This document shows positions 35,947 through 44,249 of a stretch of DNA of 64,000 nucleotides, in pieces. Below the pieces are notes generated by a model that was not told the origin of the DNA, did no database searches, and worked only from the letters and a program-made list of their open reading frames with translations. The translations under genes were made by a program, and so were the position numbers. This DNA is from Sphingomonas ginsenosidimutans (GTDB lineage Bacteria > Pseudomonadota > Alphaproteobacteria > Sphingomonadales > Sphingomonadaceae): positions 1-64,000 of the forward strand of contig NZ_NWVD01000009.1 in the NCBI RefSeq assembly GCF_002374835.1, written 5' to 3'. Every line of letters starts with the position of its first letter. The stretch's first letter is position 1.

Positions 35947-37388
35947 TTGACGTCTCCTTCGCCCGGCTGGCCCAGTTCGAAATCGCTCACCGGCCGCAAC
36001 CGCGGATTGTCGGCATCGTATAGCAGCGCGCCGTCGACCCAAACCTTTTCGGGGCGGGTATAGACACTAAACGGATTGCCGTTCCACAACACCACGTCGG
36101 CCATCTTGCCGGGGCGCAGGCTGCCGGTCTGCGCGTCGATCCCCAGCGCCTTGGCCGGGCCGAGCGACAGCCACTTCCACGCCACTTCGGGCGCGATGTC
36201 GATCCCGGCGTGGTGCGCCGACGACAATACCTTGGCGACTTCCTGGTTCAGCCGCTGGATACCGTTCTCGTCGTCCGAATGGATCGTCGCGCACGCGCCC
36301 GATTTTTCCAGGATCGCCAGGTTCTCGCCGATCCCGTCATAGCTTTCCATCTTGAAGCCGTACCAGTCGGCCCACACCGCCGCGCAGGTGCCGTTCGCCT
36401 TCAGCAAATCGGCGATCTTGTACGCTTCCACCGCATGATGGAACGCGGTGACGTGATAGCCGAATTCCTTGGCCATATCGAGGACGATGGCCATTTCATC
36501 GGCGCGGTAGCAGTGGTTCTGCACCAGGATCTCGCCCGACAGGACGCCGCGCAGCGTATCCATCGCGATATCGCGCTCGGGCGGGTCGCCGCCGTCGCGC
36601 TCGTACTTGTCCCACTTGCGCTTGTACGCCGCGGCGCGTGCCCAGGTCTGGCGATCGACCGCGACATTGCCCATCCGCGTCGACGGCTTCTGGTTGCGGC
36701 TGCCATAGACGCGCTTGGGATTTTCGCCGCACGCCATCTTCAGGCCATAAGGCGCGCCGGGGAATTTCATCGCCTGCATCGTGCGGCCGTAGACGTTCTT
36801 GAGCACCACCGAGCGCCCGCCCATCAGGTTGGCCGATCCGGGCAGGATCTGCAGCGTGGTGACCCCGCCGTTGGCCAGCGCGCGGCCAAAGCCGGGGTCC
36901 TGCGGCCACACACTGTGTTCGGCCCATACGTCGGCGGTGATCGGCGACGTCGCCTCGTTTCCGTCGGAATGCGCCTGTACCGACGGGGTCGGGTAATCGC
37001 CCAGATGGCTGTGGATATCGACGATGCCGGGGGTGACGAACTTGCCCTGCCCGTCGATAACCTGCGCGCCCGCGGGCGCCTCCAGCGCGGTGCCGACCGC
37101 CACTACCTTGCCATCGGCGAACAGCACCGATCCGCCGTCGATGCGGTGCCCCTCCCCGTCGAAGACGGTGACGTTGCGCAGCAGTGTCGGCACGCCGGGA
37201 TAGGCGTGATAGGTCGACGGATAGGGATCGCGCGCATAGCGGACCGGCGCCGCCTTCTCCGACCCGCCGTCGCCCGCCGGACGGGCGGATGCGCTCCGCG
37301 GCCGGCTGCCCCCGTCGGTACAGGCCGACAAGGCGGTCGTCGCCACCATGATCGACACCAGCGCACGCGCGCCGCGACCCAGTTTCAT
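35943..37388 (-). CDS. Lipoprotein amidohydrolase (imidazolonepropionase-like)
   Basis: The 481-residue protein carries a lipobox (ATTALSAC, Cys23), so it is lipid-anchored on the periplasmic side. The amidohydrolase metal motif TPGIVDIHSHLGDYP is intact, further histidines lie in VTAFHHAVEAYKI, and the late HSDDENGIQRL has the catalytic-type Asp. LRPGKMADVVLWNGNPF closes the composite domain. It probably hydrolyses a cyclic amide or peptide-like compound. ATG 37388 follows GGGGA. It is first in an operon with a metal-site-less paralogue and a nitrilase-type hydrolase. Confidence 0.88.
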   Translation of the reverse strand: MKLGRGARALVSIMVATTALSACTDGGSRPRSASARPAGDGGSEKAAPVRYARDPYPSTYHAYPGVPTLLRNVTVFDGEGHRIDGGSVLFADGKVVAVGTALEAPAGAQVIDGQGKFVTPGIVDIHSHLGDYPTPSVQAHSDGNEATSPITADVWAEHSVWPQDPGFGRALANGGVTTLQILPGSANLMGGRSVVLKNVYGRTMQAMKFPGAPYGLKMACGENPKRVYGSRNQKPSTRMGNVAVDRQTWARAAAYKRKWDKYERDGGDPPERDIAMDTLRGVLSGEILVQNHCYRADEMAIVLDMAKEFGYHVTAFHHAVEAYKIADLLKANGTCAAVWADWYGFKMESYDGIGENLAILEKSGACATIHSDDENGIQRLNQEVAKVLSSAHHAGIDIAPEVAWKWLSLGPAKALGIDAQTGSLRPGKMADVVLWNGNPFSVYTRPEKVWVDGALLYDADNPRLRPVSDFELGQPGEGDVK

Positions 37389-37630
37389 GCCATCCCCTTT
37401 TCGTTCGTTATCGTCCCTGCGCGCGACCATGGACGGGGGCGGCGGCGGCGGTCAAGCCGGCTCACCTTGCCGCATGACAAGCCCGCGGCGCTCCTCTTAA
37501 CCGATTTTTACGATTGCAAATATTGCCATTCCCGACATAAATAAAACGGCGAAGGCCTTTAACGAAAGTCGCGTTGACCGCGCCGGTATGACTGACTAGG
37601 TGGCAACGCTATCATAGCAGGAGCACCACC
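37389..37630. promoter_or_regulatory. AT-rich divergent control region upstream of the MucR-like gene
   Basis: The 242-nt gap lies between the divergent amidohydrolase and MucR-like genes. Bases 37497-37550 are unusually AT-rich for this genome (TTTTTACGATTGCAAATATT, then CATAAATAAAAC). Ros/MucR proteins bind AT-rich, T-A-step-containing DNA and often regulate themselves, so this is a plausible autoregulatory site. No clear sigma-70 boxes were assigned. Confidence 0.4.
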
Positions 37631-38152
37631 ATGACCGATGAGACCGCCGGCGCCGACGCAGTCGAGCTCGCAACCGAACTGACGATCGCATGGCTGTCCA
37701 ATCCCAACACCCGTGCCTCGGGTGAAGACGTGCCGGCGTTTCTGCGCACCATGCACGAAGCGGTGACGAACCTGTCGTCGTCGACTTCGCCGGCACCGGT
37801 GGAGGAAAGCGCGGGTGAATATACGCCGGCCGTATCGGTCCGCAAATCGCTCGCATCCAAGGATCATCTCATCTCGATGATCGACGGCAAGCCCTACAAG
37901 ACGCTGCGCCGCCATCTGGCCGGTCATGGCCTGACCCCGGATGAGTATCGCACCCGTTACGGGCTGAAGCCCGATTATCCGATGGTTGCCGAAAACTATT
38001 CGCAGGCGCGTCGCGACATGGCCAAGAAGATCGGTCTGGGCCGCAAGCCCGGTCAGCGCCGCGGCGATACCGCCCCCGCGACCGAAGCCGCCGCACCGGC
38101 GCCCGCCCCGCGCGGCCGTCGCAAGGCGAACGCCGCGGCCACGGAGGCCTGA
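37631..38152 (+). CDS. Ros/MucR-family transcriptional regulator lacking the zinc cysteine
   Basis: The 173-residue protein has the MucR N-terminal helix (TELTIAWLSNPNTRA), a linker, and the DNA-binding segment DGKPYKTLRRHLAGHGLTPDEYRTRYGLKPDYPMVAENY continuing in two parts to AKKIGLGRK. In classical Ros the zinc ligands are C-x2-D...H-x3-H; here the Cys position is Ser82, while Asp85, His95 and His99 remain. Some Mesorhizobium homologues are reported to fold without zinc, so function is still likely. The C-terminus is Ala/Pro-rich. MucR proteins act as nucleoid-type repressors of envelope, motility and cell-cycle genes. It starts at ATG with GGAG upstream. Confidence 0.88.
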   Translation: MTDETAGADAVELATELTIAWLSNPNTRASGEDVPAFLRTMHEAVTNLSSSTSPAPVEESAGEYTPAVSVRKSLASKDHLISMIDGKPYKTLRRHLAGHGLTPDEYRTRYGLKPDYPMVAENYSQARRDMAKKIGLGRKPGQRRGDTAPATEAAAPAPAPRGRRKANAAATEA

Positions 38153-38163
38153 CGATCGCGCGC

Positions 38164-39030
38164 GTGTCCCGCGCGGCGCCGATCGCGATCGTCGACCCGT
38201 TCGTCGATCGCTTTCGCGCTTCGCTGGCCGCGCGGCTGCGCGGGCTGGTCGGCAGCGGGGAAGTGGACCTCGCGCGGTCGCCCGGGGATCCGGGGCTGTT
38301 CGATGCGGACAGCCCCGCCTTGCTGGTGCACGGCGATTTCGCCGCGATGATGATCGGCGGCCTGTCGGCGCTGCTGCTCCAGATGCTCCACCCCGCCGCG
38401 CTGGCGGGGGTGTGGGACCATAGCGATTTTCGCCGCGACCGGCTCGGGCGGCTGAAACGAACCGCGCAATTCATTGGCCTCACCACCTTCGGCGGCACCG
38501 TCGCGGCCGAGCGTGCGATCGCGCACGTCCGCACGATCCACGATCGCGTGCACGGCACCCTGCCCGACGGCACCCGCTATGACGCGAACGATCCCGCGCT
38601 GCTCACCTGGGTCCATGTGGCGGAGGTCGACAGCTTCCTGCGCGCCTATCTGCGCTATCGCGACGCCGCGCTGGCGCCGGCGTTGCAGGACCGCTATTTC
38701 GCCGATGCCGCGATCGTCGCGGAGCGGCTGGGCGCGCGCGACATCCCCCGCTCACGCACCGAAGTGGCGGATTACTATCGCCGCATCCGTCCGCAATTGC
38801 GCGCCGATCACCGCACGCGCGAGGTCGCGGATGCGCTGCTGGCGGCCGGGCCGGACGGCGCGCAGGCTGCCGGGCTGCGCCTGACCGCGGCGGCGGGGAT
38901 CGACCTGCTGCCGGATTGGGCCGCGACGCTGCACGGCCGCCGCCCCGCCGCCATGGTGCGCCCCGCGATCCGCGCGGGCGCCAGCGGGATGAACCGCGTG
39001 CTGCGCTGGGCATTGCAACGCGGGGCGTAA
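38164..39030 (+). CDS. DUF2236 / MpaB-family oxygenase-like protein
   Basis: The 288-residue protein matches the DUF2236 (latex-oxygenase-like, MpaB) family: GGLSALLLQMLHPAALAGV near residue 65, GTVAAERAIAHVRTIHDRVHG, and LLTWVHVAEVDSFLRAY with the conserved WVH histidine near 152. Members include haem b oxygenases such as latex-clearing protein, but most are uncharacterised. There is no signal peptide, so it is presumably cytoplasmic. It starts at GTG 38164, eleven bases behind the MucR-like gene, so co-transcription is likely. The substrate is unknown. Confidence 0.82.
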   Translation: MSRAAPIAIVDPFVDRFRASLAARLRGLVGSGEVDLARSPGDPGLFDADSPALLVHGDFAAMMIGGLSALLLQMLHPAALAGVWDHSDFRRDRLGRLKRTAQFIGLTTFGGTVAAERAIAHVRTIHDRVHGTLPDGTRYDANDPALLTWVHVAEVDSFLRAYLRYRDAALAPALQDRYFADAAIVAERLGARDIPRSRTEVADYYRRIRPQLRADHRTREVADALLAAGPDGAQAAGLRLTAAAGIDLLPDWAATLHGRRPAAMVRPAIRAGASGMNRVLRWALQRGA

Positions 39031-39091
39031 AGGCGCGCGCGGGGCGGCGGCCGAGCGCGTCCCGTGATCCATCGATCGCGCCTGGCGCTGA

Positions 39092-39107
39092 CGGGTCGGA
39101 AAACCCG
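39092..39107. terminator. Weak hairpin between convergent MpaB-like and pal genes
   Basis: CGGGT and ACCCG pair around the loop CGGAAA, 22 nt before the end of pal and 62 nt after the MpaB-like stop. The short stem and missing T-run make a terminator only tentative. Confidence 0.25.
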
Positions 39108-39128
39108 CCCGCGCCGTTACGACGCCCC

Positions 39129-39653
39129 TTACGCGCCGTTGACCACCACCGTCACCGCGCGGCGGTTCTCCGCCCAGCTCGCCTCGTCCGATCCCAACGC
39201 GACCGGGCGTTCCTTGCCATAGCTGATGACGGTGATCCGCGACGGCGCGATGCCACGCGCGGCCAGATAGTTCTTGGCCGCATTGGCGCGCCGGTCGCCG
39301 AGCGCGAGATTGTATTCGCGCGTGCCGCGTTCGTCGCAATGGCCCTCGATCGTGATCGTGACGTTCGGATAGCGTTGCAGCCAGTCGACCTGCGAATCGA
39401 GGATCGCGCGCGCCGTCGCATCGATATCGTACATGTCGGTGCCGAAATGCACCGTGTCGCTCTGCGCCGACCGCTTGAAATCGGCCGCCGAACCCGGCGC
39501 GATCCCGCCGTTGGGGTCGACCGGCCCGGTCTGCGCGGGCGGGGGCGGGGTTTCGCCCGGTGCGGGCGGCAGCACCTCGGGGCGCTTCTTGGAACAGGCG
39601 GCGGTGGCGACCAGCGCGGTTGCCATCAGGATCGTCGTCGTCAGTCGTGCCAT
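39129..39653 (-). CDS. pal: Peptidoglycan-associated lipoprotein Pal
   Basis: The 174-residue outer-membrane lipoprotein has the lipobox ATAAC (Cys20), a Pro-rich linker (33-46), and an OmpA-like peptidoglycan-binding domain with TITIEGHCDERGTREYNLAL then RRANAAKNYL and SYGKERPVALG. Pal ties the outer membrane to the cell wall and works with TolB. ATG 39653 is preferred because AAGGGAG lies at proper distance, while the ATG two codons earlier is too close. It is last in the ybgC-tolQRAB-pal operon, 62 nt after tolB. No cpoB/ybgF follows; the next gene converges. Confidence 0.95.
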   Translation of the reverse strand: MARLTTTILMATALVATAACSKKRPEVLPPAPGETPPPPAQTGPVDPNGGIAPGSAADFKRSAQSDTVHFGTDMYDIDATARAILDSQVDWLQRYPNVTITIEGHCDERGTREYNLALGDRRANAAKNYLAARGIAPSRITVISYGKERPVALGSDEASWAENRRAVTVVVNGA

Positions 39654-39715
39654 GGCCATTCTCCCTTGCGGTATGTCAGGTCTGTCGGTCCCCGTTGATG
39701 CCCCCATCAACGCGA

Positions 39716-41107
39716 TCAGGGACGAAGCGGTCCCCACGCCGGGTCGGACCCGTCCAGCGGGGTGGGCACGCGGCGCTCGTTGACCCCGGTCAGGTCGACC
39801 GACCACAGGTCGGCCTTGCCGGCATTGCCCTGTCCCTGGCGGAAGAACATCAGCACCCGGCCGTTCGGGCTCCACGTCGGCCCTTCGTCCTGCCAGGCGT
39901 TGGTCAGCAGCTTCTCGCCCGACCCGTTCGGGCTCATGATGCCGATGCGGAACGGGCCGGCGATCTTCGTGAACGCGATCAGGTCGCCGCGCGGGCTCCA
40001 CACCGGGGTGGCATAGCGCCCGTTGCCGAAGCTGATGCGCTGCTGGTTCGAACCGTCGGCGTTCATCACGTACAATTGCTGCCCGCCCGACCGGTCGCTT
40101 TCGAACACGATCTTCGATCCGTCGGGGGAATAGCTGCCGCCGGTGTCGATCCCCGGCGACGTCGTCAGCCGCTGCGGCGTGCCACCGGTCGCGGCAACGC
40201 GATAGATGTCGGTGTTGCCCGCCTGCGCCATCGAGAACAGGATCCACCGCCCGTCGGGGGAAAAGCGCGGCGCGAAGGTGGTCGCGACGTTCTGCACCAC
40301 CAGCCGCTGGCGCCCCGACCCGATGTCATAGACGTAGATCGCCGGGTTCTTGCCGACATAGCTCATGTACACGATCGACTGCTGGTTCGGCGCGAAGCGC
40401 GGGGTCAGCACGATCGAGGAGCCGGCGGTCAGGAACCGGTGGTTGGCGCCGTCCTGGTCCATGATCGCCAGCCGCTTGATGCGGTTCGCCTTCAGCCCCG
40501 TTTCGCTGACATAGACGACGCGGCTGTCGAAATACGGCCCCTCGCCGGTCAGCCGGGTATAGACCATGTCGGCGCATTTGTGCGCGGCGCGGCGCCAGTC
40601 GGACGGCGGCACGACGAACCCCTGCCGCGTCAGCTCGGTACGCGCCGACACGTCGTACAGATAGCAGCCGACCGTCAGCGTCCCGTCGCCATTGGCGCGG
40701 ATATAGCCCTGGACCAGCGCCTGCGCGCCGGTGCCGCCCCAGTAATCGAACGTCGGCGCGGTCACTTCGGGGAAGGCGATCGCGCGCAGCTGCGCCGGGC
40801 TGAGCGGTGTGAACAGGCCGGAATTGCGCAGATCGTTGGCGACGATCTCCGACAATTGCCGGCCCAGCTGGTCGGTGGAGCCGGCCGGGGTCTGCACCAC
40901 CTGCGTCGTCGGCATCGGCGGGATCGCGATCGGCATCGGCGCACTGATCCCGCCGGTGACGTCCACCTCCAGCGGCGGCGGCGTCGCCCCGGCGGGCGCC
41001 GCGGCGGACTGGGCCGCTGGGGGGGTAAGCGTCACCGGCGGCACGTCCTGCGCCCAGGCGGGCGCGGCGGTGGCGATGAGGGCGGGGATCAGGAACGTCA
41101 GACGCAT
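39716..41107 (-). CDS. tolB: Tol-Pal periplasmic protein TolB
   Basis: The 463-residue protein has a signal peptide (LTFLIPALIATAAPAWA), an N-terminal alpha/beta domain (QLSEIVANDLRNSGLFTPL) and a six-bladed propeller with repeated WSP/FSPDG motifs (FSPDGRWILFSM, YSPDGSKIVFESDRSGGQQ, WSPRGDLIAF, WSPNGRVLMFF). It binds Pal and the TolA system to keep the outer membrane constricted at division. The start at 41107 shares one base with the tolA stop (TGATG). Confidence 0.95.
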   Translation of the reverse strand: MRLTFLIPALIATAAPAWAQDVPPVTLTPPAAQSAAAPAGATPPPLEVDVTGGISAPMPIAIPPMPTTQVVQTPAGSTDQLGRQLSEIVANDLRNSGLFTPLSPAQLRAIAFPEVTAPTFDYWGGTGAQALVQGYIRANGDGTLTVGCYLYDVSARTELTRQGFVVPPSDWRRAAHKCADMVYTRLTGEGPYFDSRVVYVSETGLKANRIKRLAIMDQDGANHRFLTAGSSIVLTPRFAPNQQSIVYMSYVGKNPAIYVYDIGSGRQRLVVQNVATTFAPRFSPDGRWILFSMAQAGNTDIYRVAATGGTPQRLTTSPGIDTGGSYSPDGSKIVFESDRSGGQQLYVMNADGSNQQRISFGNGRYATPVWSPRGDLIAFTKIAGPFRIGIMSPNGSGEKLLTNAWQDEGPTWSPNGRVLMFFRQGQGNAGKADLWSVDLTGVNERRVPTPLDGSDPAWGPLRP

Positions 41108-42087
41108 CAGCGCAGCTTCCAATTATAGTTGATGTTGCTCCACCCCCCATTGGCGGTGGCATAATATTCGGCGGGTAGTTTCAGCGGCGAGCATCCCTTG
41201 AACGCGGCAATGCCCAGATCGACCACACGCCGCGCATAACGACGGTTGTCGTCGTCCACCCCCGACTGGCGCACCACCGTCGGCGTCGCCGACAAGGTGC
41301 CGTCGCGGTTGAGCCGCAGGTTCAGCGTGGTGACGATCTGGTTGGCGCCCGGCCCCGGATCGACCTGCCGGTCGGCACACGGCTGGATCTGCCGCGCGAT
41401 CGCCTGCTGGATCGCGGCCAGCGCCTTTCCGTCGACACGCGCGGCCGACGGCGGCGCATCGCTGTTGCGCGCCTTGCTCGGTTCCGCGGTCAGCCCCTTG
41501 AGGAAATCATCGCCCAGCCGCCCGCCGCGCGGGCGCGCCGCGGTGGCGGCGGGCGTCTTACCCGCGCCCTTGGACGCGGCCGGCGGCGCCTTGGTCGCGC
41601 TGGCGGCGGCGGTCGCCGGCCGGCGCGCGGGCGCCGGCTTGGCGGGCGCTTTTTCCGCCGCCGGGGGGGCGGGCTTCGGCCGCGGCTTGGGCTGCGGCAC
41701 GGGCTTGGGCGCCGGGGCCGGTTTGGGCGGCGCAGGCTTGGGCGGTGCGGGCTTGGGCGGCGTCGGCCTGGGGGGTACCGGCGCGGGCTTCGGCGCGGGC
41801 GCAGGCGCCGGCTGCGGCGCGGGTTCGGGGCGCGGCTGCGGTTCGGGCACCGGAGGCGGTGCGTCCTCGGGCTCGCCGGTTTCGGGCGCGACCGCCTGCG
41901 ACGGCGGCTCGGTCGCGGCCGGCGCGGCGGCCTCCAGCGCGACCTCCTTGACCAGGCTGACCTCGACCGGCGCCTGTTTCAGCTTGACCGGGTTGGGCGT
42001 GTCGAGAAACCCGACCGACAGCAGGCCGAACAGGACGACATGCCCTGCGACCGCCCCTGCCAGCCCGATCTTCTCGGCGCGCTCCAC
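41107..42087 (-). CDS. tolA: TolA-like energy-transducing protein
   Basis: The 326-residue protein has one N-terminal membrane helix (IGLAGAVAGHVVLFGLLSVGF), a long Pro/Ala/Lys-rich periplasmic arm (about 50-190) made of PKPAPP-type units, and a C-terminal domain (NQIVTTLNLRLNRDGTLS, then PLKLPAEYY) of the TonB/TolA C-terminal type. It links the TolQR proton motor to TolB/Pal. It lies between tolR (gap 5 nt) and tolB (overlap 1 nt). The repeat arm is low-complexity and may vary in length between strains. Confidence 0.92.
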   Translation of the reverse strand: MERAEKIGLAGAVAGHVVLFGLLSVGFLDTPNPVKLKQAPVEVSLVKEVALEAAAPAATEPPSQAVAPETGEPEDAPPPVPEPQPRPEPAPQPAPAPAPKPAPVPPRPTPPKPAPPKPAPPKPAPAPKPVPQPKPRPKPAPPAAEKAPAKPAPARRPATAAASATKAPPAASKGAGKTPAATAARPRGGRLGDDFLKGLTAEPSKARNSDAPPSAARVDGKALAAIQQAIARQIQPCADRQVDPGPGANQIVTTLNLRLNRDGTLSATPTVVRQSGVDDDNRRYARRVVDLGIAAFKGCSPLKLPAEYYATANGGWSNINYNWKLR

Positions 42088-42092
42088 GCCCG

Positions 42093-42524
42093 TCAGTCCT
42101 CGCCCACCGTCACCAGCGCGACGCGCGTCAGCCCGGCGCGGTTCAGCTCGCCCATCACCTTCATCACCCGGCCGTAATCGAGCGCCCGGTCGGCGCGCAG
42201 GAACACCTGCGGCGGCTCCTTGCCCGTCCGCGCCCCCGCGATCGCCTCGAGCCGCGGCGGCAGCGCATCGGCCGACACCTCGTCCTTGCCAATGAAGATC
42301 CGCCCGTCGCGGTCCAGCGCGATCTCGGTCGGCTGCTGGTCCTGGTCCAGCGGCTTGGCGCGCGTATCGGGCAGGTTCACCGGCACCCCCTGCGTCAGCA
42401 GCGGCGCGGTGACCATGAAGATGATCAACAGCACCAGCATCACGTCGACCAGCGGGGTGACGTTGATGTCGGCCATCGGCGCGCGCCGCCCGCGCCCGCG
42501 TTGCGAGGGAAGGTTCATCGCCAT
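42093..42524 (-). CDS. tolR: ExbD/TolR proton-channel protein
   Basis: The 143-residue protein has a short cytoplasmic N-terminus (APMADINVTPLVDVMLVLLI), whose membrane helix contains the essential Asp of PLVDVMLVLL, and a periplasmic domain ending LTRVALVTVGED. With TolQ it uses the proton motive force to energise TolA. Starting at ATG 42524 gives the family N-terminus; another ATG lies two codons later. It follows tolQ by seven bases. Confidence 0.94.
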   Translation of the reverse strand: MAMNLPSQRGRGRRAPMADINVTPLVDVMLVLLIIFMVTAPLLTQGVPVNLPDTRAKPLDQDQQPTEIALDRDGRIFIGKDEVSADALPPRLEAIAGARTGKEPPQVFLRADRALDYGRVMKVMGELNRAGLTRVALVTVGED

Positions 42525-42531
42525 GCGCGCG

Positions 42532-43224
42532 TCACCGCTCGCCGTCGAGCTGGCGCGACAGCGTGGCGTGGAACCCGTCGGCAAAGCGCATCAACCGCGC
42601 CTCGATGCGGTTGATCGCATGGCTGAAGCGATTGTACGCGATCACCGCGGGGATCGCGGCGAACAGCCCGATCGCGGTCGCGAACAGCGCCTCGGCGATG
42701 CCGGGCGCGACCACCGCCAGGCTGGTGTTCTGCTGGCTGGCGATCGACGTGAAGCTGCGCATGATGCCCCATACGGTGCCGAACAGCCCGACGAACGGCG
42801 CCACCGACCCGACCGTCGCCAGCACGTTGAGCCGGTCGGACAGCTGGTCGATCTCCTTGGCGACCGCCGATCCCATCGTCGTGCCCAGCCGCTCGCGCGT
42901 GCCGTCGCGATCGATGCGGTTGCCCTGGGTCGAGCGGCGCCATTCGGTCACCCCCGCCGCCAGCACGCGCGCGGTCGGCAGGTCGGCGGTCCCGCGCGTC
43001 TTGACGAAGGCGTCGATGTCGTCGGCGCGCCAGAATTCCTGTTCGAACGTCTCGCTCGCCTTGCGCGTGCGGCCCAGCTTCACCCAGAAGGCGATGATGA
43101 TCGCCCAGGTCCAGATGCTGGCCAGCAGCAGCCCCAGCATCACGCCCTTCACCACCCAGTCGGCCTGAAGGAACAGCGCGATCGGGGACAGGGTCGCGGC
43201 GTCGGTCTGCAAAATCGGGTTCAC
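42532..43224 (-). CDS. tolQ: MotA/TolQ/ExbB proton-channel protein TolQ
   Basis: The 230-residue inner-membrane protein has three membrane segments: an N-terminal one (VMLGLLLASIWTWAIIIAFW), then LNVLATVGSVAPFVGLFGTV and GIAEALFATAIGLFAAIPAV, with the conserved GLFGTVWGIM and TAIGLFAAIPAVIAYN loops. It is the stator-like half of the TolQR motor. It starts at GTG 43224, overlapping the ybgC stop (GTGA); the longer open frame upstream falls inside ybgC. Confidence 0.95.
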   Translation of the reverse strand: MNPILQTDAATLSPIALFLQADWVVKGVMLGLLLASIWTWAIIIAFWVKLGRTRKASETFEQEFWRADDIDAFVKTRGTADLPTARVLAAGVTEWRRSTQGNRIDRDGTRERLGTTMGSAVAKEIDQLSDRLNVLATVGSVAPFVGLFGTVWGIMRSFTSIASQQNTSLAVVAPGIAEALFATAIGLFAAIPAVIAYNRFSHAINRIEARLMRFADGFHATLSRQLDGER

Positions 43225-43688
43225 GGCGTATCTTCCCCCTGGAGGACGAGGCTGCGGAAACGGTCGATCCACGCGGCAGGCTGGCGGCGCGGGCGGCCGT
43301 CCGGCCCCACCAGCGCCGCGGTCACGGTGGCATCGGTCAGCAATTGGGTCCCGCGCCTGACTGTCTGATGAATGACGACACTGGCGGCGCGCGCCACGAC
43401 GACGCGGCTTTCGACCAGCAGGGCATCGTCGAGCCGCGCCGGCGCACGGTAGCGGATGGCTAGGTCGGCGATCGCGTAGGCGCCGCCCCCGCCCTCGAAA
43501 TGCGCGCGCTGGTCGATCCCGGCGACGCGCAGCATGTCGGACCGGGCGCGTTCCATATAGCGCAGGTAATTGGCGTGATAGACGACGCCCGACAGGTCGG
43601 TGTCCTCGAAATAGACGCGCACCGCGAACAGGTGCGCCGCGCCCTCGAACCGTCCCTGCGCCGGCTGGTCCTGACCCTCGACCGTCAT
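43221..43688 (-). CDS. ybgC: Acyl-CoA thioesterase YbgC
   Basis: The 155-residue hotdog-fold protein has the YbgC motif VYFEDTDLSGVVYHANYLRYMERARSD in its parts: the catalytic-type Asp in FEDTDLSG and the helix HANYLRYMERARSDML. It hydrolyses acyl-CoA thioesters and is the usual first gene of tol-pal operons, linking the machinery to lipid metabolism. Its stop overlaps the tolQ start. The operon promoter should lie in the REP-containing gap upstream. Confidence 0.94.
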   Translation of the reverse strand: MTVEGQDQPAQGRFEGAAHLFAVRVYFEDTDLSGVVYHANYLRYMERARSDMLRVAGIDQRAHFEGGGGAYAIADLAIRYRAPARLDDALLVESRVVVARAASVVIHQTVRRGTQLLTDATVTAALVGPDGRPRRQPAAWIDRFRSLVLQGEDTP

Positions 43689-43975
43689 TGGCGGGCTGTT
43701 AACCCAATGCCCCCGCCGAAGGAACCCCGAATGGGGATGATGGAGGTTGGCGGGGTGAAGGAGTGGGCATGATCATGCGGGAATGCGTCCAGACCGTTAA
43801 GGACGCCGCACCGTGCCTCGCATTCCCCGTCACCCCGGACTTGTTCCGGGGTCCATCGTTCCGCAAGCGCACCAGCCGGTGCGTCTGCGGGCCGGTGGAT
43901 GCCGGATCAAGTCCGGCATGACGAACGATGGTGTCGCCGCGATAGCGCCAACCCGACCCGCCCCGCCTACGCCCC
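43689..43975. repeat. Intergenic stretch with an inverted pair of REP-like hairpins
   Basis: ACCCCGGA-CTTGT-TCCGGGGT (43832-43852) and ATGCCGGA-TCAAG-TCCGGCAT (43899-43919) are two perfect 8-bp hairpins whose loops are inverse to each other. The outer flanks CGTCA (43828) and TGACG (to about 43922) are also inverse, giving a composite of about 95 nt. Such palindromic units are frequent in sphingomonad genomes. They could end transcription of the lipoprotein gene to the right. The rest of the gap shows nothing else. Confidence 0.7.
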
Positions 43976-44248
43976 CTACCCCTCGCACCGCTCCGGATGC
44001 TTGCGGCATTCCTTCTCGCGCTCGCGCTGCGCCCTGGCCTCCGCCTCGTCGCGCTTGCGCATCTGGCGGACGTATTTCTCGTCCTTTTCCTTCTCGCTGG
44101 TGGTCATCATGTCGACGGTGCCGCCCACGGCCTTGCCCGCCAGCTTGACCGGCGCGGTCACCACCCCGGCGACGGTGCGCACGCACCCTGCTGCCGCCGG
44201 CAGCAGCACGATCGCCGCCGCCAGCCTCGCCATCATCAGCTTACGCAT
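43976..44248 (-). CDS. Small lipoprotein of unknown function
   Basis: The 90-residue protein has a lipoprotein signal (AAIVLLPAAAGC, Cys22), a middle part VAGVVTAPVKLAGKAVGGTVD, and a highly charged C-terminal helix with many Glu/Arg/Lys (KEKDEKYVRQMRKRDEAEAR) plus a final cysteine pair of positions (ECRKHPERC). It starts at ATG 44248, immediately behind the GDPD gene stop, so both are one transcript. The charged tail looks like a periplasmic helical rod. No family assignment is offered. Confidence 0.75.
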   Translation of the reverse strand: MRKLMMARLAAAIVLLPAAAGCVRTVAGVVTAPVKLAGKAVGGTVDMMTTSEKEKDEKYVRQMRKRDEAEARAQREREKECRKHPERCEG

Positions 44249-44249
44249 G

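Noticed and set aside
41640..41950. The PKPAPP repeats as a DNA satellite or CRISPR-like array
   Set aside because: They are in-frame codon repeats of the TolA periplasmic arm, irregular at DNA level and without spacers.
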